Source: Thomasclavelia cocleata
GTDB taxonomy: Bacteria; Bacillota_I; Bacilli_A; Erysipelotrichales; Coprobacillaceae
DNA: 46,484 nt
Reading direction: 5' to 3'
NCBI RefSeq assembly: GCF_900102365.1
Contig: NZ_FOIN01000017.1
Coordinates: 7,736-54,219 of the forward strand
Shown here: positions 12,199-20,940 of the stretch, piece after piece
How the letters are laid out: each line of letters opens with the position of its first letter
How positions within the stretch are numbered: position 1 is the stretch's first letter
The notes under the pieces: generated by a model
The model's input: only the letters and a program-made list of their open reading frames with translations
What the model was told of the DNA's origin: nothing
The model's database searches: none
Translations under genes and position numbers: made by a program

Positions 12199-13437
12199 TT
12201 AAATGTATTTTATATCATGATACATTTCTATTTTATCAGTTAATGCTTTAACTCTTTTCAAGCATTCTTCTTTGATTTCATCAGTTTCTTCATTTTTTAA
12301 ACGATAAGCAATAATCTTACCAACTTCTCTAAAATCTTCTTCCATAAACCCTTTAGTAGTCATTGCAGGGGTTCCAACCCTAATACCACTAGCTTTAAAT
12401 GGTTTTTCGCTGTCGAATGGGATAGCGTTTTTATTTGCAGTAATATTAATTTCATCTAATAAACGTTCCGCTTTTTTACCAGAAATACCACAACTTGCTT
12501 TAACATCAATTAAAATCAAGTGATTATCAGTCCCATCTGCTACTAATCTAAATCCTTCTTCTTTTAAAACATTTTCTAATGTTTTAGCATTTTTTATTAC
12601 TTGCATAGCATATTCTTTAAATTCCGGCTGCATTGCTTCATAAAAACAAGCTGCTTTAGCTGCAATTATATGCATTAAAGGTCCACCCTGCATCCCTGGA
12701 AAAACAGCTCTATCAATATCAGCAGCATACTTCTCTTTACACATAATTACTCCTCCACGAGGTCCTCGTAAGGTTTTATGAGTTGTAGTTGTTACTACAT
12801 CTGCATGTGGAAAAGGTGAAGGATGCAATCCTGCTGCTACTAATCCTGCAATATGTGCCATATCAACCATAAATATAGCACCAACTTCATGAGCACATTT
12901 AGCCATAAATTCAAAATCAATTGTTCTTGAATAAGCACTTGCTCCAGCAACCACTAATTTTGGTTTGATTTCCTGACATTTTTTCTTAAAATCTTCATAA
13001 TCGATTGTTTCAGTTTCTTTACTTACTCCATAACTATAAAAGTCATAATTAATTCCTGAATAATTTAATGGGTGTCCATGAGTTAAATGTCCCCCATCAG
13101 CCAACGACATTCCTAATACTTTGTCACCATGATTCAACAAAGCCAAATATACAGCTGTATTTGCTTGTGCTCCACTATGAGGTTGAACATTGGCATATTC
13201 AGCACCATAAATTTCACAAAGTCTTTCTTTAGCTAGTGTTTCGACTTCATCTACAAATTTACATCCACCATAATATCTTTTTCCTGGATAACCTTCTGCA
13301 TATTTATTTGTTAATACTGTTCCTGCTAATTCTAATATTTCTGGTGAAACAAAGTTCTCAGATGCAATTAGCTCTATATTATTTCTTTGACGATTTAGTT
13401 CTCTTTCAACACTTTCAAACACTGCAATGTCTTTCAT
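12199..13437 (-). CDS. glyA: Serine hydroxymethyltransferase
   Basis: A 412-residue PLP enzyme converting serine and tetrahydrofolate to glycine and methylene-tetrahydrofolate. The PLP lysine is in [15 protein letters not shown], and the N-terminal SENFVSPEI and [13 protein letters not shown] segments are diagnostic. An upstream ATG at 13455 would overlap rpiB; the ATG at 13437 is preferred because AAAGGG lies 9 bases before it and it starts one base after the rpiB stop. Confidence 0.96.
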   Translation of the reverse strand: MKDIAVFESVERELNRQRNNIELIASENFVSPEILELAGTVLTNKYAEGYPGKRYYGGCKFVDEVETLAKERLCEIYGAEYANVQPHSGAQANTAVYLALLNHGDKVLGMSLADGGHLTHGHPLNYSGINYDFYSYGVSKETETIDYEDFKKKCQEIKPKLVVAGASAYSRTIDFEFMAKCAHEVGAIFMVDMAHIAGLVAAGLHPSPFPHADVVTTTTHKTLRGPRGGVIMCKEKYAADIDRAVFPGMQGGPLMHIIAAKAACFYEAMQPEFKEYAMQVIKNAKTLENVLKEEGFRLVADGTDNHLILIDVKASCGISGKKAERLLDEINITANKNAIPFDSEKPFKASGIRVGTPAMTTKGFMEEDFREVGKIIAYRLKNEETDEIKEECLKRVKALTDKIEMYHDIKYI

Positions 13438-13438
13438 C

Positions 13439-13882
13439 TTATTCATCCCTTTCATAAGCCATCATTTTTGCAATTCTCTGATCATGACGACCACCTTCAT
13501 ATTCGCCTTCCAACCAGGCAGATAAAATTTCTATAGCTAAACCCTCGCCAATTACTCGTTGTCCCATGGCAATCATATTAGTATCATTATGAGCCCGAGT
13601 TGCTTTGGCACTAAATACATCATGGCACAAAGCACAACGAATACCTTTTACCTTATTTGCAGTAATACTTACACCAATACCAGTTCCACATACGACAATC
13701 CCCCTGTCACACATCCCACTAGCTACTGCTTTAGCTGCTTTTCCAGCATAATCAGGATAATCACAACTATCCTCACTGTATGTTCCAAAATCTTCTACCA
13801 TATAACCATTAGTTTCTAGATAGTTTTTTAAAACTTCTTTTAATCTTAAACCACCATGATCACATGCAATTGCAATTTTCAT
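13439..13882 (-). CDS. rpiB: Ribose-5-phosphate isomerase B (RpiB/LacAB family)
   Basis: A 147-residue protein with IACDHGG at the N-terminus, the active-site Cys in [13 protein letters not shown] and the phosphate-binding HNDTNM region. It interconverts ribose-5-P and ribulose-5-P. LacAB-type galactose-6-P isomerases are similar, but the neighbourhood (tsaC, glyA) matches rpiB. Its start overlaps the tsaC stop by 4 bases. Confidence 0.92.
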   Translation of the reverse strand: MKIAIACDHGGLRLKEVLKNYLETNGYMVEDFGTYSEDSCDYPDYAGKAAKAVASGMCDRGIVVCGTGIGVSITANKVKGIRCALCHDVFSAKATRAHNDTNMIAMGQRVIGEGLAIEILSAWLEGEYEGGRHDQRIAKMMAYERDE

Positions 13883-14484
13883 TTAATTACCTCCGCTATT
13901 TGTTCTTTAGAAATATCACCTATTCTTAATATTTCCACTTTACCCTTACTTAAATCAACAATCGTACTTGCCCTTTTGCTGACACTTTCACCTTTAACTA
14001 TCAAAGGAATTTTTCCATTAAATACTTTCATTACAGCTTTGTCATCAACAAGACTATCTTCCCCAGAAAGATTAGCACTAGTTACCAACATTGGCCCTGT
14101 CATATCTAATAATGACAAAACAAATGGATCATCAGGAATTCTGATTCCAATCGTATTTAATGATGCTGTAAAATAATCATCAATCTCTGGGCGTTTTTTT
14201 AAAATGATAGTGATCATCCCTGGCATAAAAGCGGTAATAATTTTTTTAGAAATTTCACTTACATAAGCATACTTTTCAATATCTTCTGCCTTACTAATCA
14301 TCATAGAAATTGCTTTTCCCCTATCACGATGCTTTAAATCATATAATGCTTCTAAAGCCTGGTAAGAGCCAAATTTAACTCCCAAACCAAAAACAGTCTC
14401 AGTTGGAAAAGCTACAACTCGACTATCGCTAACTAATTTAGCAACTTGTTCAATAGCATCTTTTTCGACCGAAACTGTATACAT
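13879..14484 (-). CDS. tsaC: Threonylcarbamoyl-AMP synthase (Sua5/YwlC/TsaC family)
   Basis: A 201-residue YrdC-domain protein that makes threonylcarbamoyl-AMP for the t6A37 modification of ANN-decoding tRNAs. The N-terminal FPTETVFGLG loop and KHRDRGKAISMMI are family signatures, and TSANLSG is the conserved C-terminal loop. It is shorter than full Sua5 (no extra C-terminal domain). GAGGTGA lies 7 bases before the ATG. It heads the tsaC-rpiB-glyA-upp block. Confidence 0.93.
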   Translation of the reverse strand: MYTVSVEKDAIEQVAKLVSDSRVVAFPTETVFGLGVKFGSYQALEALYDLKHRDRGKAISMMISKAEDIEKYAYVSEISKKIITAFMPGMITIILKKRPEIDDYFTASLNTIGIRIPDDPFVLSLLDMTGPMLVTSANLSGEDSLVDDKAVMKVFNGKIPLIVKGESVSKRASTIVDLSKGKVEILRIGDISKEQIAEVIK

Positions 14485-14504
14485 GGAATCACCTCATTTG
14501 TCCC

Positions 14505-14510
14505 ATTATA
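14505..14510 (-). promoter_or_regulatory. Minus 10 box upstream of tsaC
   Basis: A perfect TATAAT on the minus strand 21 bases before the tsaC ATG. The matching -35 (TACAAA, 14528-14533, 17-base spacing) is poor, so only the -10 is offered. Confidence 0.35.
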
Positions 14511-14742
14511 CAATAAATATTTAAAAATTTGTAGCTATTTCGTAGATATTTTTTTTTACATTAATTTTAAAACAAGTATTATAATTAAAGATCTTGTTTG
14601 ATACCCATATTAGATATAATATAGGCTTTTTTATATAATTGATAAGGAATATAAAACTAATACACCAAAATTATTTTTTTATAATATTTATAGTAGTTTC
14701 TTTTTTATTTTGATAGAATATATTAAGGAAAGGATTTTATTT

Positions 14743-15183
14743 ATGAAAAAATTAGGGAAATTATTATTTGCATTAATATTATGTTTTAGTATTGTAGGAT
14801 GTGGAGAAAGTAAAGATACAAAAGACTCTGCTGAAATAACTAAGGCTTTTAAAGAAATTGGTTATGAAACAAAAGCGGTTAAAGAAGATGGGGTTGATAC
14901 ACTTTCTTTTATTAAAGATGATAAGGGGATGACTAACCAATTTATTAGTTATTTTGAAGATAACAAACTACATTCAATAGCATATCTTTCATCACCTACT
15001 GATTCTAAAAATTATGACGATTTAACTATTGGTTTTATTTATGTATCTGACAATATTGATGAAAAAGACAAAGAAGTAGTTAAAATTAATAAGGATGTTG
15101 TTAAAACTGCTGAAACAATTTTAGAAAAAGTTGATCTAAGTCTTGATGAATTTATTAAATATGTTGAAGATATTCATAAATAA
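14743..15183 (+). CDS. Small lipoprotein of unknown function, paralogue A
   Basis: I do not recognise a characterised family. The 146-residue protein has a basic N-terminus, a hydrophobic stretch and the lipobox SIVGC (lipidated C20), so it should be anchored to the outer face of the membrane. The mature part is charged and lacks membrane helices; the segment KNYDDLTIGFIY is shared with the paralogue at 15703-16140. The start at 14743 is chosen over an upstream in-frame ATG (14710) because AAGGAAAGG precedes it and the signal peptide begins there. A terminator follows directly, so it is a single-gene unit. Upstream, 14511-14742 holds several TATAAT-like stretches but no convincing promoter pair. 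Confidence 0.75.
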   Translation: MKKLGKLLFALILCFSIVGCGESKDTKDSAEITKAFKEIGYETKAVKEDGVDTLSFIKDDKGMTNQFISYFEDNKLHSIAYLSSPTDSKNYDDLTIGFIYVSDNIDEKDKEVVKINKDVVKTAETILEKVDLSLDEFIKYVEDIHK

Positions 15184-15199
15184 AAATTACTAAACCTAT

Positions 15200-15230
15200 G
15201 TGATATCTATAAAGATATCACTTTTTCTTT
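15200..15230 (+). terminator. Terminator of lipoprotein A
   Basis: GTGATATC / GATATCAC perfect 8-bp stem, 6-base loop, followed by TTTTTCTTT. It lies between the lipoprotein and the convergent MGMT-domain gene. Confidence 0.85.
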
Positions 15231-15531
15231 ACTCCATTATATGCCACTTACACCTTTTTAAATCTACATTTCCATTATCTTTAAAAATTACTCCTTCTTC
15301 CAATAATAAATCTCGTTGCTCAAACCAGCCTGGTACTAGTCGACCAGCACTATTAACAACACGATGACATGGATAATCTCCATACATTGAAGCATAACTT
15401 AATATTTTACCTACTAAGCGAGCATTTTGTGGTCGACCAATTAATATTGCAATTTGTTTATAACTAGCTACTTTCCCATGAGGGATCTCTGATACAATAG
15501 CTAAAACTTGAAAAATTAAATCCGTATCCAT
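15229..15531 (-). CDS. MGMT-domain DNA alkyltransferase-like protein
   Basis: A 100-residue protein made of only the DNA-binding/active-site domain of O6-alkylguanine-DNA alkyltransferases. It has the HTH-type segment VASYKQIAILIG, the Arg-containing ARLVGKIL helix and the active-site PCHRVVN motif. The Cys is kept, unlike classic alkyltransferase-like (ATL) proteins with Trp there. It lacks the N-terminal domain of Ogt/AdaB. Role: repair of, or flagging of, alkylated guanines. AGAGGATG precedes the ATG, which overlaps a short upstream reading frame as TAATG. Confidence 0.85.
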   Translation of the reverse strand: MDTDLIFQVLAIVSEIPHGKVASYKQIAILIGRPQNARLVGKILSYASMYGDYPCHRVVNSAGRLVPGWFEQRDLLLEEGVIFKDNGNVDLKRCKWHIME

Positions 15532-15620
15532 TACTTCATCCTCTTTTCTAAATACCCATAAATAATAATAACACTAATTAAAATAATTATAAAATCTGTT
15601 ATATATTTAACTAATAAATT
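15531..15620 (-). other. Short membrane-peptide reading frame without a start codon, coupled to the MGMT-domain gene
   Basis: About 29 codons encode a hydrophobic stretch (FIIILISVIIIYGYLEKR) ending in TAA that overlaps the next ATG as TAATG. No ATG, GTG or TTG lies between the preceding stop and the hydrophobic part. It could be the tail of a decayed gene. Confidence 0.25.
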
Positions 15621-15639
15621 TTACAATTTCATTAGTTAT

Positions 15640-15668
15640 TTTACTTTTTTCAACTATTAAGATATAAT
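15640..15668 (+). promoter_or_regulatory. Promoter of lipoprotein B
   Basis: TTTACT, 17 bases, TATAAT (4/6 and 6/6). Transcription would start near 15675, downstream of an in-frame ATG at 15667, which supports 15703 as the real start. Confidence 0.65.
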
Positions 15669-15702
15669 GTATTTTGGAACAAATACAAAGGATGGTAAAT
15701 AT

Positions 15703-16140
15703 ATGAAAAAGTTTAGCAAGTTATTATTAGTTTTATTATTATGTTTTACATTTATTGGCTGCAGTAGCAAAAAAAATACTGCTGAAATCACTAAATTATT
15801 AAAAGATGCTGGTTATACAGTTAAATACAACAAAGATGACTATACAACTATAACTATTAGTGAATCTAAAAGCGGTAAAGATAAAAGTCAATTCATAGCA
15901 TATGTAGAAAAAGATGATATTAGCTCAATTGCTTTTATTCAATTACCTGAAGATTCACAAAATTATGATGATATGATAATTGGTTATATTTATGCAAATG
16001 AAAAAAGTGATGCACAAGTAGATGATAAAGCACAAAAAGCATCTGAAAAAGTTTTGAAAAAATTAAATATTTCTATTGAAGAATTAACTGATTACTGCTT
16101 AGATGTTCATAAAGATGAGGGTAAATCATTAAAAGATTAA
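15703..16140 (+). CDS. Small lipoprotein of unknown function, paralogue B
   Basis: A 145-residue protein clearly related to the lipoprotein at 14743-15183: same signal peptide pattern (MKKFSKLL...), lipobox FIGC (C20), the shared AEITK segment after the lipid anchor and the QNYDDMIIGYIY block, and a helical charged C-terminus. Function unknown; likely a surface-anchored protein. AAAGGATGG lies before ATG 15703, and the promoter position excludes the earlier ATG. It has its own terminator. The pair looks like a tandem duplication interrupted by the MGMT-domain gene. Confidence 0.75.
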   Translation: MKKFSKLLLVLLLCFTFIGCSSKKNTAEITKLLKDAGYTVKYNKDDYTTITISESKSGKDKSQFIAYVEKDDISSIAFIQLPEDSQNYDDMIIGYIYANEKSDAQVDDKAQKASEKVLKKLNISIEELTDYCLDVHKDEGKSLKD

Positions 16141-16183
16141 TTTTTTAATCTTTCACATATAAACAAAATCATACAAGAAGAAT

Positions 16184-16218
16184 AAAAAGTCAGGAGAAAA
16201 ATTTCTCTTGGCTTTTTT
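16184..16218 (+). terminator. Terminator of lipoprotein B
   Basis: A 16-bp stem with two G-U pairs (AAAAAGTCAGGAGAAA with its complement) followed by a T-run at 16213-16218. Confidence 0.75.
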
Positions 16219-16360
16219 ATTCAGGAAATTCTTACATCATAACAATCAAGTTATATGTGTCTACATATTACTTTATTCATTTTTCTTATCCGTCCAATCC
16301 TTAATTTCCTTTTAACAAAATATTCTCTTTGCAGACAATATTTTTATTCATTAAAATAAT

Positions 16361-16406
16361 ATAACCAATGATTTATGATACTTAATCTTTACAAATCATT
16401 GGTTAT
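16361..16406 (-). terminator. Inverted repeat after the XRE regulator, weak terminator
   Basis: Perfect 14-bp arms (ATAACCAATGATTT and its complement) with an 18-base loop just after the regulator's stop codon. The following T-run is broken (TATTATTTT), so termination is inferred. The rest of 16219-16360 shows nothing I can name. Confidence 0.5.
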
Positions 16407-16414
16407 ATATTTCA

Positions 16415-16873
16415 CTATTTTAAATTTTTTCGTTTTTTCCAAGTCTGATATAGAATGTCTTTTAATACCAGCATAGCATCCTGCTCACTATACTGATATT
16501 CTTGTTTTAGTTCATCAATCATTATGTTTATCCTACGTGCATAGTTTAGAGTGTTCACTTTCTGCTGATATTGAACTAAAATTGGAAATTTTTTCCCCCA
16601 TGCAGATGTCCAATTAATCTTTTCTTCAATATTTTCATCTGTTTTTTCAATAATTTCTTGTATTTCATCTAATTCAACATCAAATTCGATTAAACTGTCC
16701 AACGAAATATTGTAGAGTCTTGCCATTTTCTTCGATTGATAAATATCTGGGATTGTTTCATTGGTTTCCCATTTAGAAATAGTCTGCCTACTTACTCCAA
16801 GTTTTTCAGCCACTTCTTCTTGTGATAAACCACATTTTTTCCTTGCATGAAATAAACTATTACCTAAATTCAT
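16415..16873 (-). CDS. XRE-family HTH transcriptional regulator
   Basis: A 152-residue cytosolic DNA-binding protein. The N-terminal Cro/CI helix-turn-helix is clear: LSQEEVAEKLGVSRQTISKWE (about residues 14-35), followed by an acidic linker and a helical C-terminal region (about 85-150) of unknown role. Three in-frame ATGs are close together; 16873 is chosen because AGGAGG (16881-16886) lies 7 bases upstream of it but only 1 base from the one at 16879. The target is unknown; a decayed small membrane-protein frame lies upstream in the same direction. Confidence 0.85.
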   Translation of the reverse strand: MNLGNSLFHARKKCGLSQEEVAEKLGVSRQTISKWETNETIPDIYQSKKMARLYNISLDSLIEFDVELDEIQEIIEKTDENIEEKINWTSAWGKKFPILVQYQQKVNTLNYARRINIMIDELKQEYQYSEQDAMLVLKDILYQTWKKRKNLK

Positions 16874-17048
16874 CTTCATTCCTCCTATCAATTGACAGTT
16901 AAATTATAAAGAATGACAAAATAAAATTCCACCAATCATTTTTTACATTTTCGCCCGATAACTTTACAGTTGAATAATTAACAACAAAAAGTCTTAAATC
17001 TCCTACACTATTTACAACAAAGAAACCATTTACAAAAAAGTACAGATT

Positions 17049-17192
17049 TTATTGATACTGTAACAGTGTCATTTTCAATAAAGCAACTGTTCCTAGTACT
17101 ATCATTAGACTAGAATTTAATCCATCAATCTTAATTTTTGTTAAAATAGAAGTTAATACTGCAAGAATAGCTAATAAAAGTATAAAAGCTAC
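17049..17192 (-). pseudogene. Remnant of a small two-helix membrane protein gene
   Basis: 47 sense codons with two hydrophobic helices separated by a short polar turn (LTKIKIDGLNSS) end in TAA. Immediately upstream is ATG TAA in the same frame, and no other start is present, so the gene looks broken at its first codons. The flanking parts of 16874-17347 show no other gene. Confidence 0.35.
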
Positions 17193-17347
17193 TTACATTA
17201 TTTCACTACCTTTAATTGTTTCAAAACGCTCTAATATCAGATAATTCAAATCTTACTATTCTATAATTCTCTCAAATAAAATATTATATATACTTTACAT
17301 TTATAAATAATAAGTGCAATAGTAAAATAACTTTCTCTAAAAAACAA

Positions 17348-18826
17348 TTAATTTTTTAATTTTAGTATTTTTCGATTATAAAACTTTGAAGATTTCTGAA
17401 CTTCTTCATTTAATTTTTCAAAACCTATTTCTTCTATTAAAGTTGCTTTATTAGAATATAAATTAGTTCCTAAACCCAGTTTATCACCATCAATTTTAGC
17501 TCCCATTGATGCCAAAATAGTTGGATATAAATCCATTGTACTAAATTCCCTATTTTTATCATTTATTGGTTTTAAAGTACTATTTATAATACAATTATAT
17601 GGTGTTCTAATATAATCTTTATCAAGTTCAGTAAAAAATTTCTCTGACATACTATTATGATCCCCAGTAATTACTATTGTAGTATTTTCATACCATGGCT
17701 GACTTTTACACCACTCAATAAAATTATTTACTTGCCTAGACTGACATTCAATAACATTTGCATATTGGCTTTTATGATCTTCTTTACATAAATCGCATAA
17801 ATATCCATCAGGTGTATGTGTATCGATAGTTGCAATCTCCATATTAAACGGTTTCCCTTCATCAGCTAGAAGTGATAAATCTTTTTTTGCTAGTTCAAAT
17901 AATTTAGCATCTTCAATACCCCAAAACACAAAATAATCCTTTGATATTTCACCACTTTCAACAAAACTATCATAATCACGAATAATATAATTTCCATGTT
18001 GCTTATAAAAATTTGAAGTTCCACCAAAATCTGCTTTCGAGCCACACATAAATTCATTTACATATCCATTGTTCTCTAAAATTTCACCAATTGAATACGC
18101 TCCTGGTAAAAAAGCTCTATCTTCATCATAATCCGGACTCGTTAATGGCAAAGTTAATGGAATTCCCATATTTTGTGATACCTGAGAAGCAATTGTCCAC
18201 TGAGTTCCATCAACAGTTTTGCTTCCTCCCAAATCATTATTATTAGAAAAACTAATATTTTCTTTAGCTAAAGTTGTTAATTCTGGAATATAATTAGTTG
18301 CTTTTTCATTTGCTATTTTAAGATTTGAATAAGTATTTTCTACTGATTCTAAATATAAATGAATCAAATTACGTTTTTCATTATTAAAACTGATATTCAC
18401 TTCTTTAGGATCTACATAATATTTTTCATATATATCTGTTTCTTCAAATATGTTAAACATATACTTTATAAGATTATAGTTGTTAATTGTAAATATTAAT
18501 GATCCAACTACTGCTAATATTCCTATTTTAATATAGTTGTTTCTCATAAATGAAAAAATTTGTTCTTTTCTTTTTTTAAAACAACAATGCAAATTAAAAA
18601 TTATTAATGTCATTATTCCAGTAATTAATATGCTAAATGGGATTGTTGTAATGAACCAATCTAAATATATTCCATTATCTGTTCCTTCCATTGGAACTTT
18701 TAAATGAAAAACAATTTGACTAAATGTTTTTACTGAAAATGTTCTATTCCCCCAAATAACTGACATAATTATCAACACACTAATAAACAATAACACTGAT
18801 CCAATTATATATTTTTTATTCTTCAT
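17348..18826 (-). CDS. Membrane phosphoglycerol transferase-like protein (LTA synthase / OpgB sulfatase-fold family)
   Basis: A 492-residue protein: three membrane helices (about 7-26, 56-80, 100-118), then an extracellular alkaline-phosphatase-superfamily domain. Visible metal/nucleophile elements are LESVE near 160, KTVDGTQWT near 203-211 (candidate Thr nucleophile), DTHTPDG and ITGDHNS near the C-terminus. The family moves phosphoglycerol or phosphoethanolamine from phospholipid to glycans or lipids. It is shorter at the N-terminus than LtaS (five helices). AGAGGT precedes the ATG and TTGACA lies upstream, so it is a separate unit at the end of the polysaccharide locus. Acceptor unknown. 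Confidence 0.8.
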   Translation of the reverse strand: MKNKKYIIGSVLLFISVLIIMSVIWGNRTFSVKTFSQIVFHLKVPMEGTDNGIYLDWFITTIPFSILITGIMTLIIFNLHCCFKKRKEQIFSFMRNNYIKIGILAVVGSLIFTINNYNLIKYMFNIFEETDIYEKYYVDPKEVNISFNNEKRNLIHLYLESVENTYSNLKIANEKATNYIPELTTLAKENISFSNNNDLGGSKTVDGTQWTIASQVSQNMGIPLTLPLTSPDYDEDRAFLPGAYSIGEILENNGYVNEFMCGSKADFGGTSNFYKQHGNYIIRDYDSFVESGEISKDYFVFWGIEDAKLFELAKKDLSLLADEGKPFNMEIATIDTHTPDGYLCDLCKEDHKSQYANVIECQSRQVNNFIEWCKSQPWYENTTIVITGDHNSMSEKFFTELDKDYIRTPYNCIINSTLKPINDKNREFSTMDLYPTILASMGAKIDGDKLGLGTNLYSNKATLIEEIGFEKLNEEVQKSSKFYNRKILKLKN

Positions 18827-18855
18827 TTTCTTAAACCTCTTTAAATTTTTTTATT

Positions 18856-18884
18856 TAAATACAATAAACATTTTACATGTCAAA
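18856..18884 (-). promoter_or_regulatory. Promoter candidate of the phosphoglycerol transferase-like gene
   Basis: A perfect TTGACA (18879-18884) in the gap before the gene, with only a weak -10 (TATTTA or TTTAAA) 16-18 bases on. Confidence 0.4.
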
Positions 18885-18904
18885 TATTACCAGAAAATGT
18901 ATTA

Positions 18905-18936
18905 ATAAAAAATAGGTTTCCTATATAAAACCTACT
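18905..18936 (-). terminator. Terminator after the DUF1972-type glycosyltransferase
   Basis: TAGGTTT / AAACCTA stem with an 8-base loop followed on the minus strand by TTTTTT, right after the stop at 18947. Confidence 0.8.
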
Positions 18937-18946
18937 TTTAAAATTA

Positions 18947-20104
18947 TTAAATTCTATTTAAAAACAACGCCTCATATTTATTTATAATTAAATCCCATGA
19001 ATATCGATCTTGGATTATTTGTTTAGCTTCATTTCCTAATTTTTGAATATATTCATTAGAAAATGTCTCTACATTGTTTATAATATCTGCTAAACTATTT
19101 ATTTGTTTTCCCCAATATATTGCTGCACTACTACCAACTTCAATATTAAAATCAACATTTAATAACAAATTAATTTTTGTTGTTGCCATAGCTTCTAATA
19201 ATGATGGATTTGTTCCACCAACTGAATGTCCATGAATATACGCATAAGCATTTATTCTTATTGCCTTTAATAATTCCTGATCATATACAGTTCCTACAAA
19301 TTTAATTCTTAAATCTTTTTCAAAATCTGTATTTTTTTTAAGATTATCATAAAATTTATTATTTTCAAGATTAGTAATAATTACCAAATCCTTTTTTGAA
19401 TTGGAAATCATAAATTCCCTAATCATTATTTCAAAATTATTTTCTGGAACAAATCTTCCTACGATTAAATAATAATTATTTTTTTCTATTTTATTACTCT
19501 TATACCACTCATCTAGTTTTTCTTGATTTATCATAAAATTATTATCTATGTTAGCACCATAAGCAATATAGGTTGTATTTGGCTTATATTTTTTATAATC
19601 CTTTTTAATATAATTTTCAATGCCAACAGAATCACATATTGCCAGATCACAGTTTTTAATCATTAATCGCTCTGATAATTTCCAATATTTTTTTATAAAA
19701 ATATTCCATTTAGCTCTTTTCCATTCATGACCATCTGGATTCACATACAAAAAACAATCTAACTTATGTAATTGTTTTTTATAATGATTTATAAATGGTC
19801 CAATTCTACATGCCAATATATATACAATTGATCCATTTAAATTATTTGTTTTAATATACTTCATTACTTCTTTAAGTGCATAAAGATCGTACAAAACAGC
19901 TTTTGCTGGACCAATATCTGGTACACTTACTTTAAAACATCTTGCATTATTGTATTGAAACTCCTCATTATTCTCCCCCATACAAGCTACATGATACTTT
20001 ATTTCTTTATTTATCTTATTTTCTGTTAACTTTTCTACAAATGTTTCAAAACCACCATAATTTGCTGGAATACCTTTGGATCCAATTATAAATACATTTT
20101 TCAT
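18947..20104 (-). CDS. GT4 glycosyltransferase with DUF1972-type N-terminus (Cps2T/RgpA-like rhamnosyltransferase)
   Basis: A 385-residue cytosolic GT-B enzyme. The N-terminus IIGSKGIPANYGGFETFVEKL is the DUF1972 signature found in rhamnosyltransferases such as streptococcal Cps2T and RgpA, which add beta-1,4 rhamnose to a lipid-linked sugar. The C-terminal domain has LIVGRFVPENNF, the HGHSVGGTNPSLLEAMA nucleotide-sugar region and a YSWD end. Start at 20104, since the earlier in-frame ATG (20116) contains the GGAGGT ribosome site. A terminator lies just upstream, so its promoter is unclear. Rhamnose as donor is inferred. Confidence 0.82.
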   Translation of the reverse strand: MKNVFIIGSKGIPANYGGFETFVEKLTENKINKEIKYHVACMGENNEEFQYNNARCFKVSVPDIGPAKAVLYDLYALKEVMKYIKTNNLNGSIVYILACRIGPFINHYKKQLHKLDCFLYVNPDGHEWKRAKWNIFIKKYWKLSERLMIKNCDLAICDSVGIENYIKKDYKKYKPNTTYIAYGANIDNNFMINQEKLDEWYKSNKIEKNNYYLIVGRFVPENNFEIMIREFMISNSKKDLVIITNLENNKFYDNLKKNTDFEKDLRIKFVGTVYDQELLKAIRINAYAYIHGHSVGGTNPSLLEAMATTKINLLLNVDFNIEVGSSAAIYWGKQINSLADIINNVETFSNEYIQKLGNEAKQIIQDRYSWDLIINKYEALFLNRI

Positions 20105-20121
20105 ATTTACCTCCATTTAAT

Positions 20122-20153
20122 AAAAAGACTTGGCAAAAAGCCAATCTTTTTAT
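20122..20153 (-). terminator. Terminator of the lipoprotein at 20161-20871
   Basis: AAAAAGATTGGC / GCCAAGTCTTTTT stem with one bulge and a 5-base loop, then TTTTTATTA on the minus strand, only 8 bases after the lipoprotein stop. Confidence 0.8.
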
Positions 20154-20160
20154 TTATGTT

Positions 20161-20871
20161 TTATTCAACTGGTTGAGGATATTTAATAATAAAACCTCTA
20201 AAAATTCCTTTTCTATTTTCATTACAACAATCAAAAGTATATGAATATCCTAATGAATCACTATAATCTAATCTTCCATCTGTTGCATGTTCTGGATCAC
20301 CTAAAATATTATAGAACTTATGCAGATTTACTTTTCCATCCATTTTAAATGTATAATCTTCAGTAACTACTTCAACTGAGTTAAAAACTTTTTCATAATC
20401 AAATGAAGATAAACCATCATATTTTACTTCAATCTGGGTTACTTTTGCTTGTGCTACTGAAATTTCTTTATCAAAATCATTTTTGTATCTAACTGGAAAA
20501 CGTTGTGATTCTCCATCTTCTGTTTCAACATTAAGATAAGCAACCATAGCAGATATTCCATTTGCATCTATTTCTTCATCTTCTACTGAATTTCCAGTAT
20601 CATTCAATGTAACAGTTCCTAATTGACTTAAATAGTTAGCATATTCACCAACAGTTTCAGGAATAGAAAAGTTTTTATCTTCAATTGTAAAATATTTGAT
20701 TAAACCTTGTGACTCTTGAAAATCATCTACTGTTTTAATATCAACATTTACTTCCTCAACATCATTATCTTTTTTATCAGCTTTATCATCTTTTTCATCT
20801 AATTTGCTACATCCAGTTAATCCTAAAATAAGTCCTGATGTAATAACCAAAGTACATAGTTTTTTTAACAT
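20161..20871 (-). CDS. Lipoprotein of unknown function inside the polysaccharide locus
   Basis: A 236-residue protein with signal peptide and lipobox LGLTGC (lipidated C21), a very acidic/lysine-rich linker, then a soluble domain without membrane helices. The C-terminus has FDCCNENRKG with paired cysteines. No family recognised. Start 20871 is chosen (GGAGGA 7 bases upstream); a longer frame to 20898 only adds a non-signal N-terminus. It has its own promoter candidate and terminator between two glycosyltransferase units, so it is probably regulated separately and may not act in glycan assembly at all. Confidence 0.75.
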   Translation of the reverse strand: MLKKLCTLVITSGLILGLTGCSKLDEKDDKADKKDNDVEEVNVDIKTVDDFQESQGLIKYFTIEDKNFSIPETVGEYANYLSQLGTVTLNDTGNSVEDEEIDANGISAMVAYLNVETEDGESQRFPVRYKNDFDKEISVAQAKVTQIEVKYDGLSSFDYEKVFNSVEVVTEDYTFKMDGKVNLHKFYNILGDPEHATDGRLDYSDSLGYSYTFDCCNENRKGIFRGFIIKYPQPVE

Positions 20872-20904
20872 TTTATTTTCCTCCATGTCACATAACACAT
20901 CTAT

Positions 20905-20933
20905 ATATTACACTAATTTTAATTTTGCGACAA
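20905..20933 (-). promoter_or_regulatory. Promoter candidate of the lipoprotein at 20161-20871
   Basis: TTGTCG, 17 bases, TAATAT on the minus strand (4/6 each), in the 69-base gap after the upstream glycosyltransferase stop. Confidence 0.4.
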
Positions 20934-20940
20934 TATTTTT

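Noticed and set aside
13236-14176. Three plus-strand frames opposite glyA, rpiB and tsaC
   Set aside because: Antisense to conserved genes, without ribosome sites.
14485-14742. A small RNA gene in the gap between tsaC and lipoprotein A
   Set aside because: Several TATAAT-like stretches but no paired -35, no stable fold and no terminator.
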